DNA of 64,000 bases from a bacterium. GTDB taxonomy: Bacteria > Myxococcota_A > Bradymonadia > UBA7976 > UBA1532. Below, in pieces: positions 50,623 to 58,953 of the stretch. Each line of letters opens with the position of its first letter. The first letter of the stretch is position 1. The notes below the pieces were generated by a model that was not told where the DNA came from, did no database searches, and saw nothing but the letters and a program-made list of their open reading frames with translations. Position numbers and translations under genes: made by a program. The stretch spans positions 180,620 through 244,619 of the forward strand of contig JAUHXC010000013.1 in the NCBI GenBank assembly GCA_030427205.1. Reading direction: 5' to 3'.

Positions 50623-51333
50623 ATGCTGCGCCTCGCCCTCCGCCGCGCTCGAACCCGCTTCACGCTCGGGCTCGCCTTCGCCCTCGCCATGCCGATCTGG
50701 CTGCCGGCGGCGCCGTCGAGCCGGATCTGGACGCTGGTCGCGGTGGCCCTGCTCGCGCCCTGGCTGGTGATCGGGCGTGACGCGTCGAGCAGCCGTGAGG
50801 GCTGGCGGCTGGCGTTGTGCGACGTGCCGCTGGCCGGTCGTCTGGTCGTGCTCGAGCTGCTGCCGCCGCTCCTGGTCGTGGCGGTGGCCGCCATCATCGG
50901 CACCGGCGGCCCCGGCGCCCCCGCGTTGGGACTCTTCGCCTGGGGGGCCGCGCTGGTCTGCGGCGCCGACGCGCTCGATCGCCGGCTCGGACGCCCCGGA
51001 CCGGCCTGGGTCGCGACCTACGGCGCGGCCCTGGCGGTGCTCACCGCGCCCCTCTGGCTGGCCTTCGCTTTTGGTCAGGCCCCCGGCTGGCTGGCCACCT
51101 GGACGGTGGGGCTGCACCCCGCCGCCACGGTGCTGGCCGCAGCGGGTCAGTCGACCCTTCAGGATCCCGTCTTCTACACCTACACCCTCAGCGGCGTCGT
51201 CGAAGTCCGCCCCCTGTCGTGGGGCTGGGGCGCCGCCGCCTCTGGTCTCGTCGCCCTGCTCGCCGGCGCGCGCGCCGCGCGGGCGGTGCGTCGCGCCCCG
51301 GTCAATGCTGCCCCCATGAGGAGCGTCCCATGA
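50623..51333 (+). CDS. Polytopic membrane protein, possibly a permease subunit
   Basis: The protein has 236 residues. ATG 50623 has GGAG 3-4 bases upstream. About six hydrophobic segments are visible (12-28, 35-51, 80-94, 101-114, 133-153, 159-174, with another near 200-215). No family motif is clear; ABC-type permease and simple integral proteins are both possible. Its stop overlaps the start of the toroid protein, so the two are coupled. Confidence 0.55.
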   Translation: MLRLALRRARTRFTLGLAFALAMPIWLPAAPSSRIWTLVAVALLAPWLVIGRDASSSREGWRLALCDVPLAGRLVVLELLPPLLVVAVAAIIGTGGPGAPALGLFAWGAALVCGADALDRRLGRPGPAWVATYGAALAVLTAPLWLAFAFGQAPGWLATWTVGLHPAATVLAAAGQSTLQDPVFYTYTLSGVVEVRPLSWGWGAAASGLVALLAGARAARAVRRAPVNAAPMRSVP

Positions 51334-52442
51334 TTCACAAGACTCTGTCGCTGTGTGTGGCCCTGGCCACGGCCCTGCTCGCCGGCCCGGCGCTCGCCCA
51401 GGGCGACGCGAAGCCGAAGGTCGACCCCGAGATGGTCGCCAAGGCCAACAAGTCGGTCGACAAGGGGCTGCGTTTTCTGCGCGGCCTGCAGAAGGAGGAC
51501 GGCAGCTACGGCGGTCACGTGGGCCTCACCGCGATGACGCTGCTGGCCTTCGCTGACAGCCACCGCAAGTATCGCTACGACGACGGGCCGTTCATCAGCC
51601 GGGCCGCCGACTGGCTGGCGGCGCAGACCCGGGCCGACGGCGCGATCACCGGTGATGCGACGCCGACCTACAATACGGCGCTGGCCATCATGGCCCTCGA
51701 TGCCATCGATCGGGCGAAGTTCAAGGCGCAGATCGAGGGCGGTCAGGCCTTCCTGGTGCGCTTCCAGACCGACGAGGACCAGAAGTACAAGAAGGACGAC
51801 AAGTTCTACGGGGGCATCGGCTACGGCGGCGACGAGCGCCCCGATATGTCGAACCTGCAGTACGCCCTCGAAGCGCTGGCCCGCACCGACTACGACCCCA
51901 ACAGCGACGTCTGGGAGAAGGCGCAGATCTTCGTCAGCCGCTCGCAGAATCGCAGCGAGTCGAACGACCAGCCGTGGGCCGGCAACGACGGCGGCTTCGT
52001 CTATGCCCCGGGTCAGAGCCCGGCCGGCGAGGCGGACGGCAAGTACACCAGCTACGGCGCGATGAGCTTCGCCGGGCTCAAGAGCCTGATCTTCACCAAG
52101 GCCAAGAAGGACGACCCGCGGGTCAAGGCCGTCTGGGGCTGGATCAAGGCCAACTACGACTTCAACCAGCACCCGGGCATGGGCATGGTCAGCTACTTCT
52201 ACTATCTGCAGACCGCCGCCGGCGCGCTCGAGGCCTTCGGCGAGATGTCGGTGCCCGACGCCAAGGGCCGCAAGCGGCACTGGGTCAGCGACATGCTGAC
52301 CCGGGTGCTGAGCCTGCAGAAGGACGATGGCTCCTGGAAGAACGAGAACGGCAAGTACTGGGAGGACAACCCGCTGCTGGTCACCGCCCGCGCCGTCATC
52401 ACCATCAACCACGCCCTGCGCGCCGGCGGCGCCCTCAAGTGA
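51330..52442 (+). CDS. Exported alpha/alpha-toroid protein (prenyltransferase/squalene-cyclase-like repeats)
   Basis: The protein has 370 residues. ATG 51330 overlaps the previous stop and follows AGGAG. A signal peptide covers about 1-23 (ending LAQG). The mature part has repeated units of the form GLRFLRGLQKEDGSYGGH, AADWLAAQTRADGAITGD and TRVLSLQKDDGSWKNENG (two or more QxxxGxW/Y type), each followed by a helix pair. This is the toroid of prenyltransferases and terpene cyclases. No DxDD cyclase motif is present, so catalysis is unlikely. Exported toroids of this kind probably bind proteins or complement-like ligands. Confidence 0.75.
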   Translation: MIHKTLSLCVALATALLAGPALAQGDAKPKVDPEMVAKANKSVDKGLRFLRGLQKEDGSYGGHVGLTAMTLLAFADSHRKYRYDDGPFISRAADWLAAQTRADGAITGDATPTYNTALAIMALDAIDRAKFKAQIEGGQAFLVRFQTDEDQKYKKDDKFYGGIGYGGDERPDMSNLQYALEALARTDYDPNSDVWEKAQIFVSRSQNRSESNDQPWAGNDGGFVYAPGQSPAGEADGKYTSYGAMSFAGLKSLIFTKAKKDDPRVKAVWGWIKANYDFNQHPGMGMVSYFYYLQTAAGALEAFGEMSVPDAKGRKRHWVSDMLTRVLSLQKDDGSWKNENGKYWEDNPLLVTARAVITINHALRAGGALK

Positions 52443-52485
52443 CCCCGGCCAGCGGCACCCGGCGCCGGCCGGGACTTCGGAGCCG

Positions 52486-53991
52486 ATGACCCACCCCGCC
52501 GCGCCCGCGCCGATCCTCGCGTCACTGGCGCTGGTCGTCTGCCTGTCGCCCGCCGCCGCCACCGCCCAGCCGGTCGTCGCGCCGCTCGGCGATGGGGGCA
52601 GCGTCGGCGTCACCGTGCAGAACCGCAGCGTGCACCCGTTGGGCATCGCCCTCGGGCCGGCCGACGAGGACGGGGTTCGCCTCACCCTGGAGCGTTACGC
52701 CAGCGGCGGTTTCGCCGCGCAGTGCATCGCCGGCGCCCGGGACGCCGCGCCGCCGCTCGTGCTGCGGATCGACCGCCGGGCGACCCCGATCGACGTGCCG
52801 CCGATCGGCTTCCCCGACGGGCCGCCGGTGCTGTGGATCTCGAGCCGTCAGAGCGGTCGCGCCGCGCTCGAAGCGGTGGTGCGCGGCGCGCTGCCCGAGG
52901 CCACGGTCACCCACCTCGAGCTGTCGGCCGTACCCCAGACGTTCGCCGGGTTGCGCTTTGCGCGATTGCTGCTCATCTCGGCTGCCGACTTCGGGCGGCT
53001 CGATCCACAGCGTCGCCAGGCGATCGCCGACGCGGTCTCGGCTGGGGTGACCCTGGTCGTGGGCACGGGCGAGGCCGGCGCCGCGCCCGACGCGCTGCGC
53101 ACGCTGCTGCCGGTGACCCTGGGCGATGTCCGCCGCCCGACCGGCGCGCTCGCCGCTCACCTCGGCCGGGCCTCGGCCGGGCGCGCCCTGCGACCCGAAG
53201 GCCGCGCGGTCGCGACGATGACCGCCGACGGTCGGCCGGTCATCGTCGAGGCCCGCCACGGGCTCGGCACGGTGCGCGTCACGGCGGTGAGCTTCGCCGA
53301 GCTCTCCGACGGCGCGCTGGCCCGCGCGGCGCTCACCCCACCGCCGGAGCCTCTGGGGCACGTCCTGCGCTGGCTGGCGCAGGCGCCGCCGCCCGGTGAG
53401 ATCCACCCGTCGCCCTTCGGGGCCCACATCTGGTTGTTGCTGGCCATTCTGGCGAGCGCGCTGCTCTTCGCGCGACGCCGGCCGCGCTTCGCGCTGATGG
53501 TCGCGGTGCCCTGGTGGCTGGTGGCCCTGTTCGTGCCGCCGCAATGGTCCGCGACCCGACTCGAGGCGGCGCGCGTGCTGTACATCCCCGTGCCCGACGG
53601 CGCGCTGGCGGTGGGCACGATCGACCTCACGCTCACCCGCGGCGGGGCGCGCACGCTCATGGCCGGCTCGGCCCGGGTCGCGCTCGAAGACGCCAGCCCG
53701 GGCGGCGCGTGCCTCGTCGGCGGGGGCGACGTGGCGGGCTGGGTCGTCGATGGTGAGGCCGGTACGCCGCGGCGGCTGACCGTCTTCGCGATGCTCGATG
53801 CGCTGCCCGAGGGGGCCGACAAGGTCGGCGCGCTGCCCGAGTGGCCCGCCGGCGCGCTGGCCGGGGCCACGCTGCGCCGGGTTCAGAGCGGACCCCTGCC
53901 GATCGATCTCGATCCGGGCACGCTCGACGCGGTGTTGGTCGAGCCCGTACCGCCCGCGTCGACGACGCCGGCCATGCTCGGCCAACCCTGA
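52486..53991 (+). CDS. Envelope protein with GATase-like domain and C-terminal membrane helices
   Basis: The protein has 501 residues. A signal peptide covers about 1-28. Residues about 100-220 (VLWISSRQSGRAALEAVVRG, LLLISAADFGRLDPQRRQAI, GVTLVVGTGEAG) resemble the flavodoxin/glutamine-amidotransferase-like fold of proteins encoded with gliding or cell-envelope operons. A helix pair at about 310-345 (HIWLLLAILASALLFARRRP ... MVAVPWWLVALFVP) anchors the rest. It lies 43 bases after the toroid gene and may form a system with it and the permease-like gene. Precise role unknown. Confidence 0.55.
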   Translation: MTHPAAPAPILASLALVVCLSPAAATAQPVVAPLGDGGSVGVTVQNRSVHPLGIALGPADEDGVRLTLERYASGGFAAQCIAGARDAAPPLVLRIDRRATPIDVPPIGFPDGPPVLWISSRQSGRAALEAVVRGALPEATVTHLELSAVPQTFAGLRFARLLLISAADFGRLDPQRRQAIADAVSAGVTLVVGTGEAGAAPDALRTLLPVTLGDVRRPTGALAAHLGRASAGRALRPEGRAVATMTADGRPVIVEARHGLGTVRVTAVSFAELSDGALARAALTPPPEPLGHVLRWLAQAPPPGEIHPSPFGAHIWLLLAILASALLFARRRPRFALMVAVPWWLVALFVPPQWSATRLEAARVLYIPVPDGALAVGTIDLTLTRGGARTLMAGSARVALEDASPGGACLVGGGDVAGWVVDGEAGTPRRLTVFAMLDALPEGADKVGALPEWPAGALAGATLRRVQSGPLPIDLDPGTLDAVLVEPVPPASTTPAMLGQP

Positions 53992-53995
53992 GGCG

Positions 53996-55507
53996 TCAGC
54001 GCAGCTCGATGCCGGCCCGGCCGAAGAGCAGCGGGCCGCCGGACGGATGCAGCGTGGGGTGGGCGGCGGCCGCGTCGAACGCAGCGAAGGCCTCGATGGC
54101 ATCGGTCAGCGCGACGCGCCCGCGCATGCCACCGACCGGCAGCAATCGGTGGATCCGGCCGGCGGGGCCATCGAGCACCAGCCGCTCGACGCCCCCCACG
54201 GCGTCGAGCCGCACCCGATCGAACGCGAGCCATGCGCCCAAATCGGCCCGCAGGCGCTCGGTCAGGGCGGTGGCGATCGGCGCGGGGCCGATGTCCGCCC
54301 GCAGGGCCTGCAGGCTGGCGGTCGAGCCCCACCCGCGCCGCGCCAACAGGCCATCGAGGCCGATCCACCAGCGGTCGGGCCGCGCCGCGCTCGGATCACC
54401 CGCGCCGTCGAAGATGCCGCCGGTCAGGTCGACGTCGACCGGACCGGCCCGCGCGGCGAGTCCACCTTCGGCCGTCCAGCCGGCCGGAACATCGAGCGCG
54501 ATGACCGAGGTGCGTATCGGCGACAGATCGAACGGCGACGCGCGCGCGCCGCGCCAGCGCACCCGCGCTCGCGCTTCGGTCAGCCCCGTGGCCGGGCCGA
54601 GGTCGATGCGGGCGTGACCGTCGGCGTACATCGGATCGAGATCCAGCGCACCGCCGGCGACGAGCAGCTCGAGTTCGCCTGGCTGAGCGCGCGCGCGGGC
54701 GTCGACGTGCAGCCCCTGGTGATAGAGCGCGCTGACGTCCGCCGACCAGGCCGGGCGGCGCAGAGCCAGCTCTACGCCGCCCATCCACGGATCGGCCGGC
54801 TCGGGCGTCAGCACGGCGCGCCGTCGACCGCCGTGACCCGCCAGCGCCCATGGGCCCGACGTCGCGCCCACCCGCGCGCCGTCGAGAAGAATCGCCCGGC
54901 CCATGGGTCCGCGCAGGGGTTGTCGGCCCACCCGAGCGTCGATGTGCTCACCGCGTGCCCGCAGCCAGAGGACTTCGACGAGGATCGGGTCGTCGTCCGT
55001 TCGGTGCACGGCGCGCCACAGCTCCGGGCCAGAGCCGGCCAGATCGCCCACGGCCCGCGCCTCGGCCGCCGCGGAGAACGGGCCCTCGGGGTCGGCCTCC
55101 AGGCGCCACCGCTGAACGAGATCGAGGTCCCATGCGTCGCCAGCGGCAGCCCCCTCGAACGCCAGCCGCCCGCCGAGCCGATAGCGTGGCGGCGGTTCGA
55201 CCGGCGCCGGCGTACCCCGTCGCAGCTCACCCAGGGTCGGGGAGGGCTGCCCGGTGCGCTCGAGCGCGACGGCCAGCTCGACCGTCGCGCCAGCTTCGAC
55301 GAAGACCACCCGCGACCAGACCACCTGGCCCCGCCGCAGCAGCTCGACGAGATGCAGGCCGGCGGGCACGGCGATCGGGTCGAGCGGCAGCCGGCCCGCC
55401 GGTCGCCGGTCGATCGCCACCTCGACCCCGTAGTCGGGTCCGGTGACGTGCAGCGCGGTGACCGGGGCCCCGCCGGCCAGCGCCAGGGCGAGCAGCAAGA
55501 GCGGCAT
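53996..55507 (-). CDS. Exported PEGA protein with beta-rich, barrel-like region
   Basis: The protein has 503 residues. A signal peptide covers about 1-18. Residues 20-90 form a PEGA-like beta domain (YGVEVAIDRRPAGRLPLDPI, VPAGLHLVELLRRGQVVW). From about 108 on, long alternating strands with many charged turns (YRLGGRLAFEGAAAGDAWDL, HIDARVGRQPLRGPMGRAIL, ARIDLGPATGLTEARARVRW) suggest an outer-membrane barrel or beta-helix. The final residues give GRAGIELR rather than a canonical terminal Phe. It is convergent with the preceding operon and divergent from the next gene. Confidence 0.6.
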   Translation of the reverse strand: MPLLLLALALAGGAPVTALHVTGPDYGVEVAIDRRPAGRLPLDPIAVPAGLHLVELLRRGQVVWSRVVFVEAGATVELAVALERTGQPSPTLGELRRGTPAPVEPPPRYRLGGRLAFEGAAAGDAWDLDLVQRWRLEADPEGPFSAAAEARAVGDLAGSGPELWRAVHRTDDDPILVEVLWLRARGEHIDARVGRQPLRGPMGRAILLDGARVGATSGPWALAGHGGRRRAVLTPEPADPWMGGVELALRRPAWSADVSALYHQGLHVDARARAQPGELELLVAGGALDLDPMYADGHARIDLGPATGLTEARARVRWRGARASPFDLSPIRTSVIALDVPAGWTAEGGLAARAGPVDVDLTGGIFDGAGDPSAARPDRWWIGLDGLLARRGWGSTASLQALRADIGPAPIATALTERLRADLGAWLAFDRVRLDAVGGVERLVLDGPAGRIHRLLPVGGMRGRVALTDAIEAFAAFDAAAAHPTLHPSGGPLLFGRAGIELR

Positions 55508-55602
55508 GGCGCCACTCTACGACAAGCGTCGGGCGATCGGTTGACGCATCTGCCGACCTCGGTTAGCTTCGTGAGCGTCCCGACGCACCACGAGGAGCAG
55601 CA

Positions 55603-55869
55603 GTGAAGAACATCACCAAGGCCAGCGCCGCCCAGCGCCTCGCCCGGACGATCGCTTCGGACATCCTTCTCTACAACAAGGAGAAGGTCGCCGACGGCAT
55701 CAAGAACGACAACCTGTTCGACGTGCTCACCGACGAGATCGCCGAGGGCCACAAGCACTTCGGCGACCGCGTCGACAAGTCGCTCATCGAGAAGTACAAC
55801 TTCGTCGAGCGGGCCATCGTCGACGTGCTGATCCACCGCAACGCCCACCACCCGACCGATATCTGGTAA
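55603..55869 (+). CDS. Small conserved-looking cytoplasmic protein
   Basis: The protein has 88 residues. ATG 55603 has GAGGAGCAG upstream. It is hydrophilic and helical (AAQRLARTIASDILLYNKEK, LTDEIAEGHKHFGDRVDK, VERAIVDVLIHRN), with no export signal. Its Lys/Asn-rich composition is unusual for this GC-rich window and suggests strong constraint at the protein level. It is followed after 10 bases by the pseudouridine synthase gene. Function unknown. Confidence 0.7.
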   Translation: MKNITKASAAQRLARTIASDILLYNKEKVADGIKNDNLFDVLTDEIAEGHKHFGDRVDKSLIEKYNFVERAIVDVLIHRNAHHPTDIW

Positions 55870-55879
55870 GCCTCGGCGC

Positions 55880-56842
55880 ATGCCGCCGAGCGACTCGCCC
55901 GCTTATACCTTCGTCATCGAACCCGCGGCTCGGGGCCAACGCCTCGACCGCTTCCTCGCCACCCGTCTGACCGGCCACAGCCGCACCCGCATCGCCGGCT
56001 GGATCCGTGAGGGGCATGTGCGCCTCGACGGCGCGACCGCCCGCCCCAGCGCGAGCCTCGAGGCCGGACAGTCGATCGTCGTCGAGCCGCCGCCGCCGCC
56101 CGAAGTCGAGCTCGAGCCCCAGGCGATCTCCTTCGACGTCGTATACGCCGACGACGGGATCATCGTCGTCGACAAGCCGGCTCATCTGATCGTGCATCCC
56201 GGCGCGGGCAACCCCGACGGCACGCTGCTCAATGGCCTGCTGCACCGGTTCGGCGCGCTCTCGCCGGTGGGCGCGCCGGAGCGTCCGGGCGTCGTGCACC
56301 GCATCGACGCGGGCACCTCGGGCCTGCTCGTCTTCGCCCGGACCGAGCGGGCCCACCATCACCTCGCCGCTCAGTTCGCCGATCACAGCGCCGAGCGACG
56401 CTATCTCGCGCTCGTATGGGACCACGGCCTCGCCGACAGCGGCACCATCGAGACGCTCTACGGCCGCCACGGCGGCGACCGGCGCAAGTTCACCGGCCGG
56501 GTGAACCGGGGCAAGCGGGCGGTCACCCATTGGACGGTGCTCGAGCGCCTGCCACCCTGCGCGTGGGTCGAGTTCCGGCTCGAGACCGGGCGCACCCACC
56601 AGATCCGGGTGCACTTCGCCGAGGCCGGCCACCCGCTCGTCGGCGACGCGACCTATGGACGCAAGCGGCGGATCGACCGCCCGCCGGCTCTGCGCCGACT
56701 CGGCTTCGAGCTCGGCTTGACCCGTCAGGCGCTGCACGCCGCGCGGCTCGGCTTCGTTCACCCGACGACCCGGGAGACCCTGTGCTTCGAATCGCCCGTG
56801 CCCGCCGACATCGCCGCCGCCCGGGAGGCGCTGCGACCGTGA
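55880..56842 (+). CDS. RluD/RluA-family pseudouridine synthase
   Basis: The protein has 320 residues. An S4-type RNA-binding region (RLDRFLATRLTGHSRTRIAG, VRLDGATARPS) is followed by the catalytic domain: VVDKPAHLIVHPGAGN, then HRIDAGTSGLLVFA with catalytic Asp143, and GRTHQIRVHFAEAGHPLVGD near 235-254. These enzymes isomerise uridines in 23S rRNA. The D-A-G in place of D-K-D after the Asp is a minor change. The stop overlaps the lytic transglycosylase start. Confidence 0.87.
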   Translation: MPPSDSPAYTFVIEPAARGQRLDRFLATRLTGHSRTRIAGWIREGHVRLDGATARPSASLEAGQSIVVEPPPPPEVELEPQAISFDVVYADDGIIVVDKPAHLIVHPGAGNPDGTLLNGLLHRFGALSPVGAPERPGVVHRIDAGTSGLLVFARTERAHHHLAAQFADHSAERRYLALVWDHGLADSGTIETLYGRHGGDRRKFTGRVNRGKRAVTHWTVLERLPPCAWVEFRLETGRTHQIRVHFAEAGHPLVGDATYGRKRRIDRPPALRRLGFELGLTRQALHAARLGFVHPTTRETLCFESPVPADIAAAREALRP

Positions 56843-58857
56843 AGTGGCTGTGGCTCGTCTCGACCTCGCTCGTCGCCACCAGCGTCTGGGCCGCCCCGCC
56901 GAGCGACGCGGCTCAGGCGGTCGCTCGCTATCACATCAGCCGCGCCGAGGCGGTCGAGCCGCTGCAGGCAGCGATCGCGGCCCATCCTCTCATCGCCGAG
57001 GCATTGCGCACGCTGCTCGCCGAGGCCCACCTCGCCGCCGGCGACGCGACGGCAGCGCGGGCCGCCGCCGAGGCCGTCATCGCGGCCGATGCCCGTTGGG
57101 CCCATCGCGCGGCCTATATCGCCGCCAGGGCGACGCTGGCCACCGATTGCGCCGCGGCGATCCGCTTTCTCGAGACGGCGCGCATCGACCCGCCGTGGGT
57201 CCGCGAAGCGCCCCGTCTCGCGTTGCTCTCCGCGGCGCACGCGCGCTGCGGCGACGCCGAGGCCGCTGCGGCGTTCGATCGCACCCTGGCCACGGCGCAC
57301 GCGGGCGCCCCCGAAGGCGAGGCGGCCCTCGGCCGGATCGAGCTGGATCGAGCTGGCCGCTTCGAGCGCGCCGAAGGCTTCGAGCGCGCCCGGGATTACG
57401 TCTCGGCGGCCCGGATCCTCACGGCGCTCGCCGAGGGTCCCGACGCCGACGAGGCGCGCTTCCGGCTGGCAGTTCTGCATCTCGAGCGCATCCGCGAAGA
57501 CTTCGCGCTCGCGGGCAAGCTCTTCGGGCAGGTCGCCGCGGCGGCGGGACCCCACGCGGAAGAGGCGACCTACCTCGTCGCCCGCAGTCGTGGCCGTCGG
57601 GGCGACGTCGTCGGCGCCCTGCGGGGGTATGCAGATTATCTCGCCGCTCATCCCAAGGGACGCTTCGCCGAAGACGCCCGCTTCTTTTCGGCCTTCCTGC
57701 AGTACGAGTTCGGCCGCTACGCCGACGCCGCCAAGGCGTTCGCGCCGCTGCGCGAGCGCGGCAAGTGGCGCGGCGCTGCCGAGTGGTACCATGTCTGGAG
57801 CCGCTACCTCGCCGGCGAGAGGGCGCCGACGGTGCCGCTCTTCGACGCGATCGCCCGCCGCGAGCCGGGCAGCCGCGCGGCACGCCAGGCCGCCTATTGG
57901 GCGGCGCGGGCGCTCGAAGATTCGGCGCCGAGCGAAGCGGCCGAGCGGCGAGCGGCGTTGGTCGCCGAGCGGCCCCATGACTGGTATGGACTCCTCATTC
58001 GCCGACGCTTTCCGGGCGCTCACCCCCCGCTGCCGGCGCTGCCGCCCGCGACCGCCCAGAAGCCGCTGGTCCCGCCGCAGTTCATGGCCCGCGCCGTCGA
58101 GATCCAGGCTCTTGCCGCCGCCGATCTGCCCGACTTCGCCCGCCGCGCCCTGGCTGCCATCAGTGAACCGCTGCGGCGGGTCGACGGCTGGGACGCCGAG
58201 GCGGCCCTCGCGGCCGAGGTGGGCGACCCGGAGCGGGTCTACCGCTCGACCGCCATCCGTCACCGCGACGTCCTGCGCGCGGCCCCTGCACCCGAGCACG
58301 CACACATCTGGCATCGGGCCTACCCCCGCGCCTGGGTGTCCATCGCCGAGGCGGCGGTGCGCGGCACGGGCATCGATGCGGCGCTGGTCTACAGCTTCAT
58401 CCGCAAGGAGAGCGCCTTCGACCCCGACGCCGTCAGCCCGGCCCACGCCGTCGGATTGATGCAGCTGCTGCCGCGGACCGCCCGCTCGATCCTCGACGCC
58501 CGCGGGCAGCGAGAGCGCCCGCTGCCCGACCTCTTCGAGCCCGCCGCCAATATCGATCTGGGGGCTTGGTACATCGACGCCCTCGCCCGCCGTTTCGGGG
58601 GCCAGCTGCCGTTGATCGCCGCGGCCTACAACGCCGGGCCGCGCAGCCTGATCAGCTGGTTTGGCGGTCGGCGCAGCGTGCCGGTCGACCGCTTCGTCGA
58701 TACGATCCCGTTCCGCGAGACCCGCGAGTACGTCAAGCTGCTCGTCGCGACCCGTGTGCTCTACGCGCTGTCCCATGAGGGCCGCGACCTCGACGCCGCC
58801 GCGGCCGTCCTGCCCGTCGAGCTCGACCTCACGCTGAGGCCGGGGGTCGACTTCTGA
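56839..58857 (+). CDS. Soluble lytic murein transglycosylase (SLT family)
   Basis: The protein has 672 residues from GTG 56839, which overlaps the previous stop. A signal peptide covers about 1-18 (ending WAAP). Residues 20-480 form a helical superhelix with tetratricopeptide-like pairs. The SLT catalytic domain follows, with IRKESAFDPDA (catalytic Glu524), SPAHAVGLMQLLPRTA, the NIDLGAWYI helix and AAAYNAGPRSL. It cleaves peptidoglycan glycan strands in the periplasm with 1,6-anhydro product formation. The length is as expected for Slt70-like enzymes. Confidence 0.88.
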   Translation: MKWLWLVSTSLVATSVWAAPPSDAAQAVARYHISRAEAVEPLQAAIAAHPLIAEALRTLLAEAHLAAGDATAARAAAEAVIAADARWAHRAAYIAARATLATDCAAAIRFLETARIDPPWVREAPRLALLSAAHARCGDAEAAAAFDRTLATAHAGAPEGEAALGRIELDRAGRFERAEGFERARDYVSAARILTALAEGPDADEARFRLAVLHLERIREDFALAGKLFGQVAAAAGPHAEEATYLVARSRGRRGDVVGALRGYADYLAAHPKGRFAEDARFFSAFLQYEFGRYADAAKAFAPLRERGKWRGAAEWYHVWSRYLAGERAPTVPLFDAIARREPGSRAARQAAYWAARALEDSAPSEAAERRAALVAERPHDWYGLLIRRRFPGAHPPLPALPPATAQKPLVPPQFMARAVEIQALAAADLPDFARRALAAISEPLRRVDGWDAEAALAAEVGDPERVYRSTAIRHRDVLRAAPAPEHAHIWHRAYPRAWVSIAEAAVRGTGIDAALVYSFIRKESAFDPDAVSPAHAVGLMQLLPRTARSILDARGQRERPLPDLFEPAANIDLGAWYIDALARRFGGQLPLIAAAYNAGPRSLISWFGGRRSVPVDRFVDTIPFRETREYVKLLVATRVLYALSHEGRDLDAAAAVLPVELDLTLRPGVDF

Positions 58858-58905
58858 GGCCGCGCCGGGTCTGCGCCAAATGTTCGACTTGTCAGCGCCG
58901 GTCGC

Positions 58906-58911
58906 TATGAT
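58906..58911 (+). promoter_or_regulatory. Possible -10 box before the GYF-like gene
   Basis: TATGAT lies 43 bases before the ATG at 58954, in a locally AT-richer stretch. A -35 partner is not convincing. Confidence 0.3.
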
Positions 58912-58953
58912 ACGTTGGTTGCACGCGTACGCCGACGGCCGGTCAGGGGTGAG

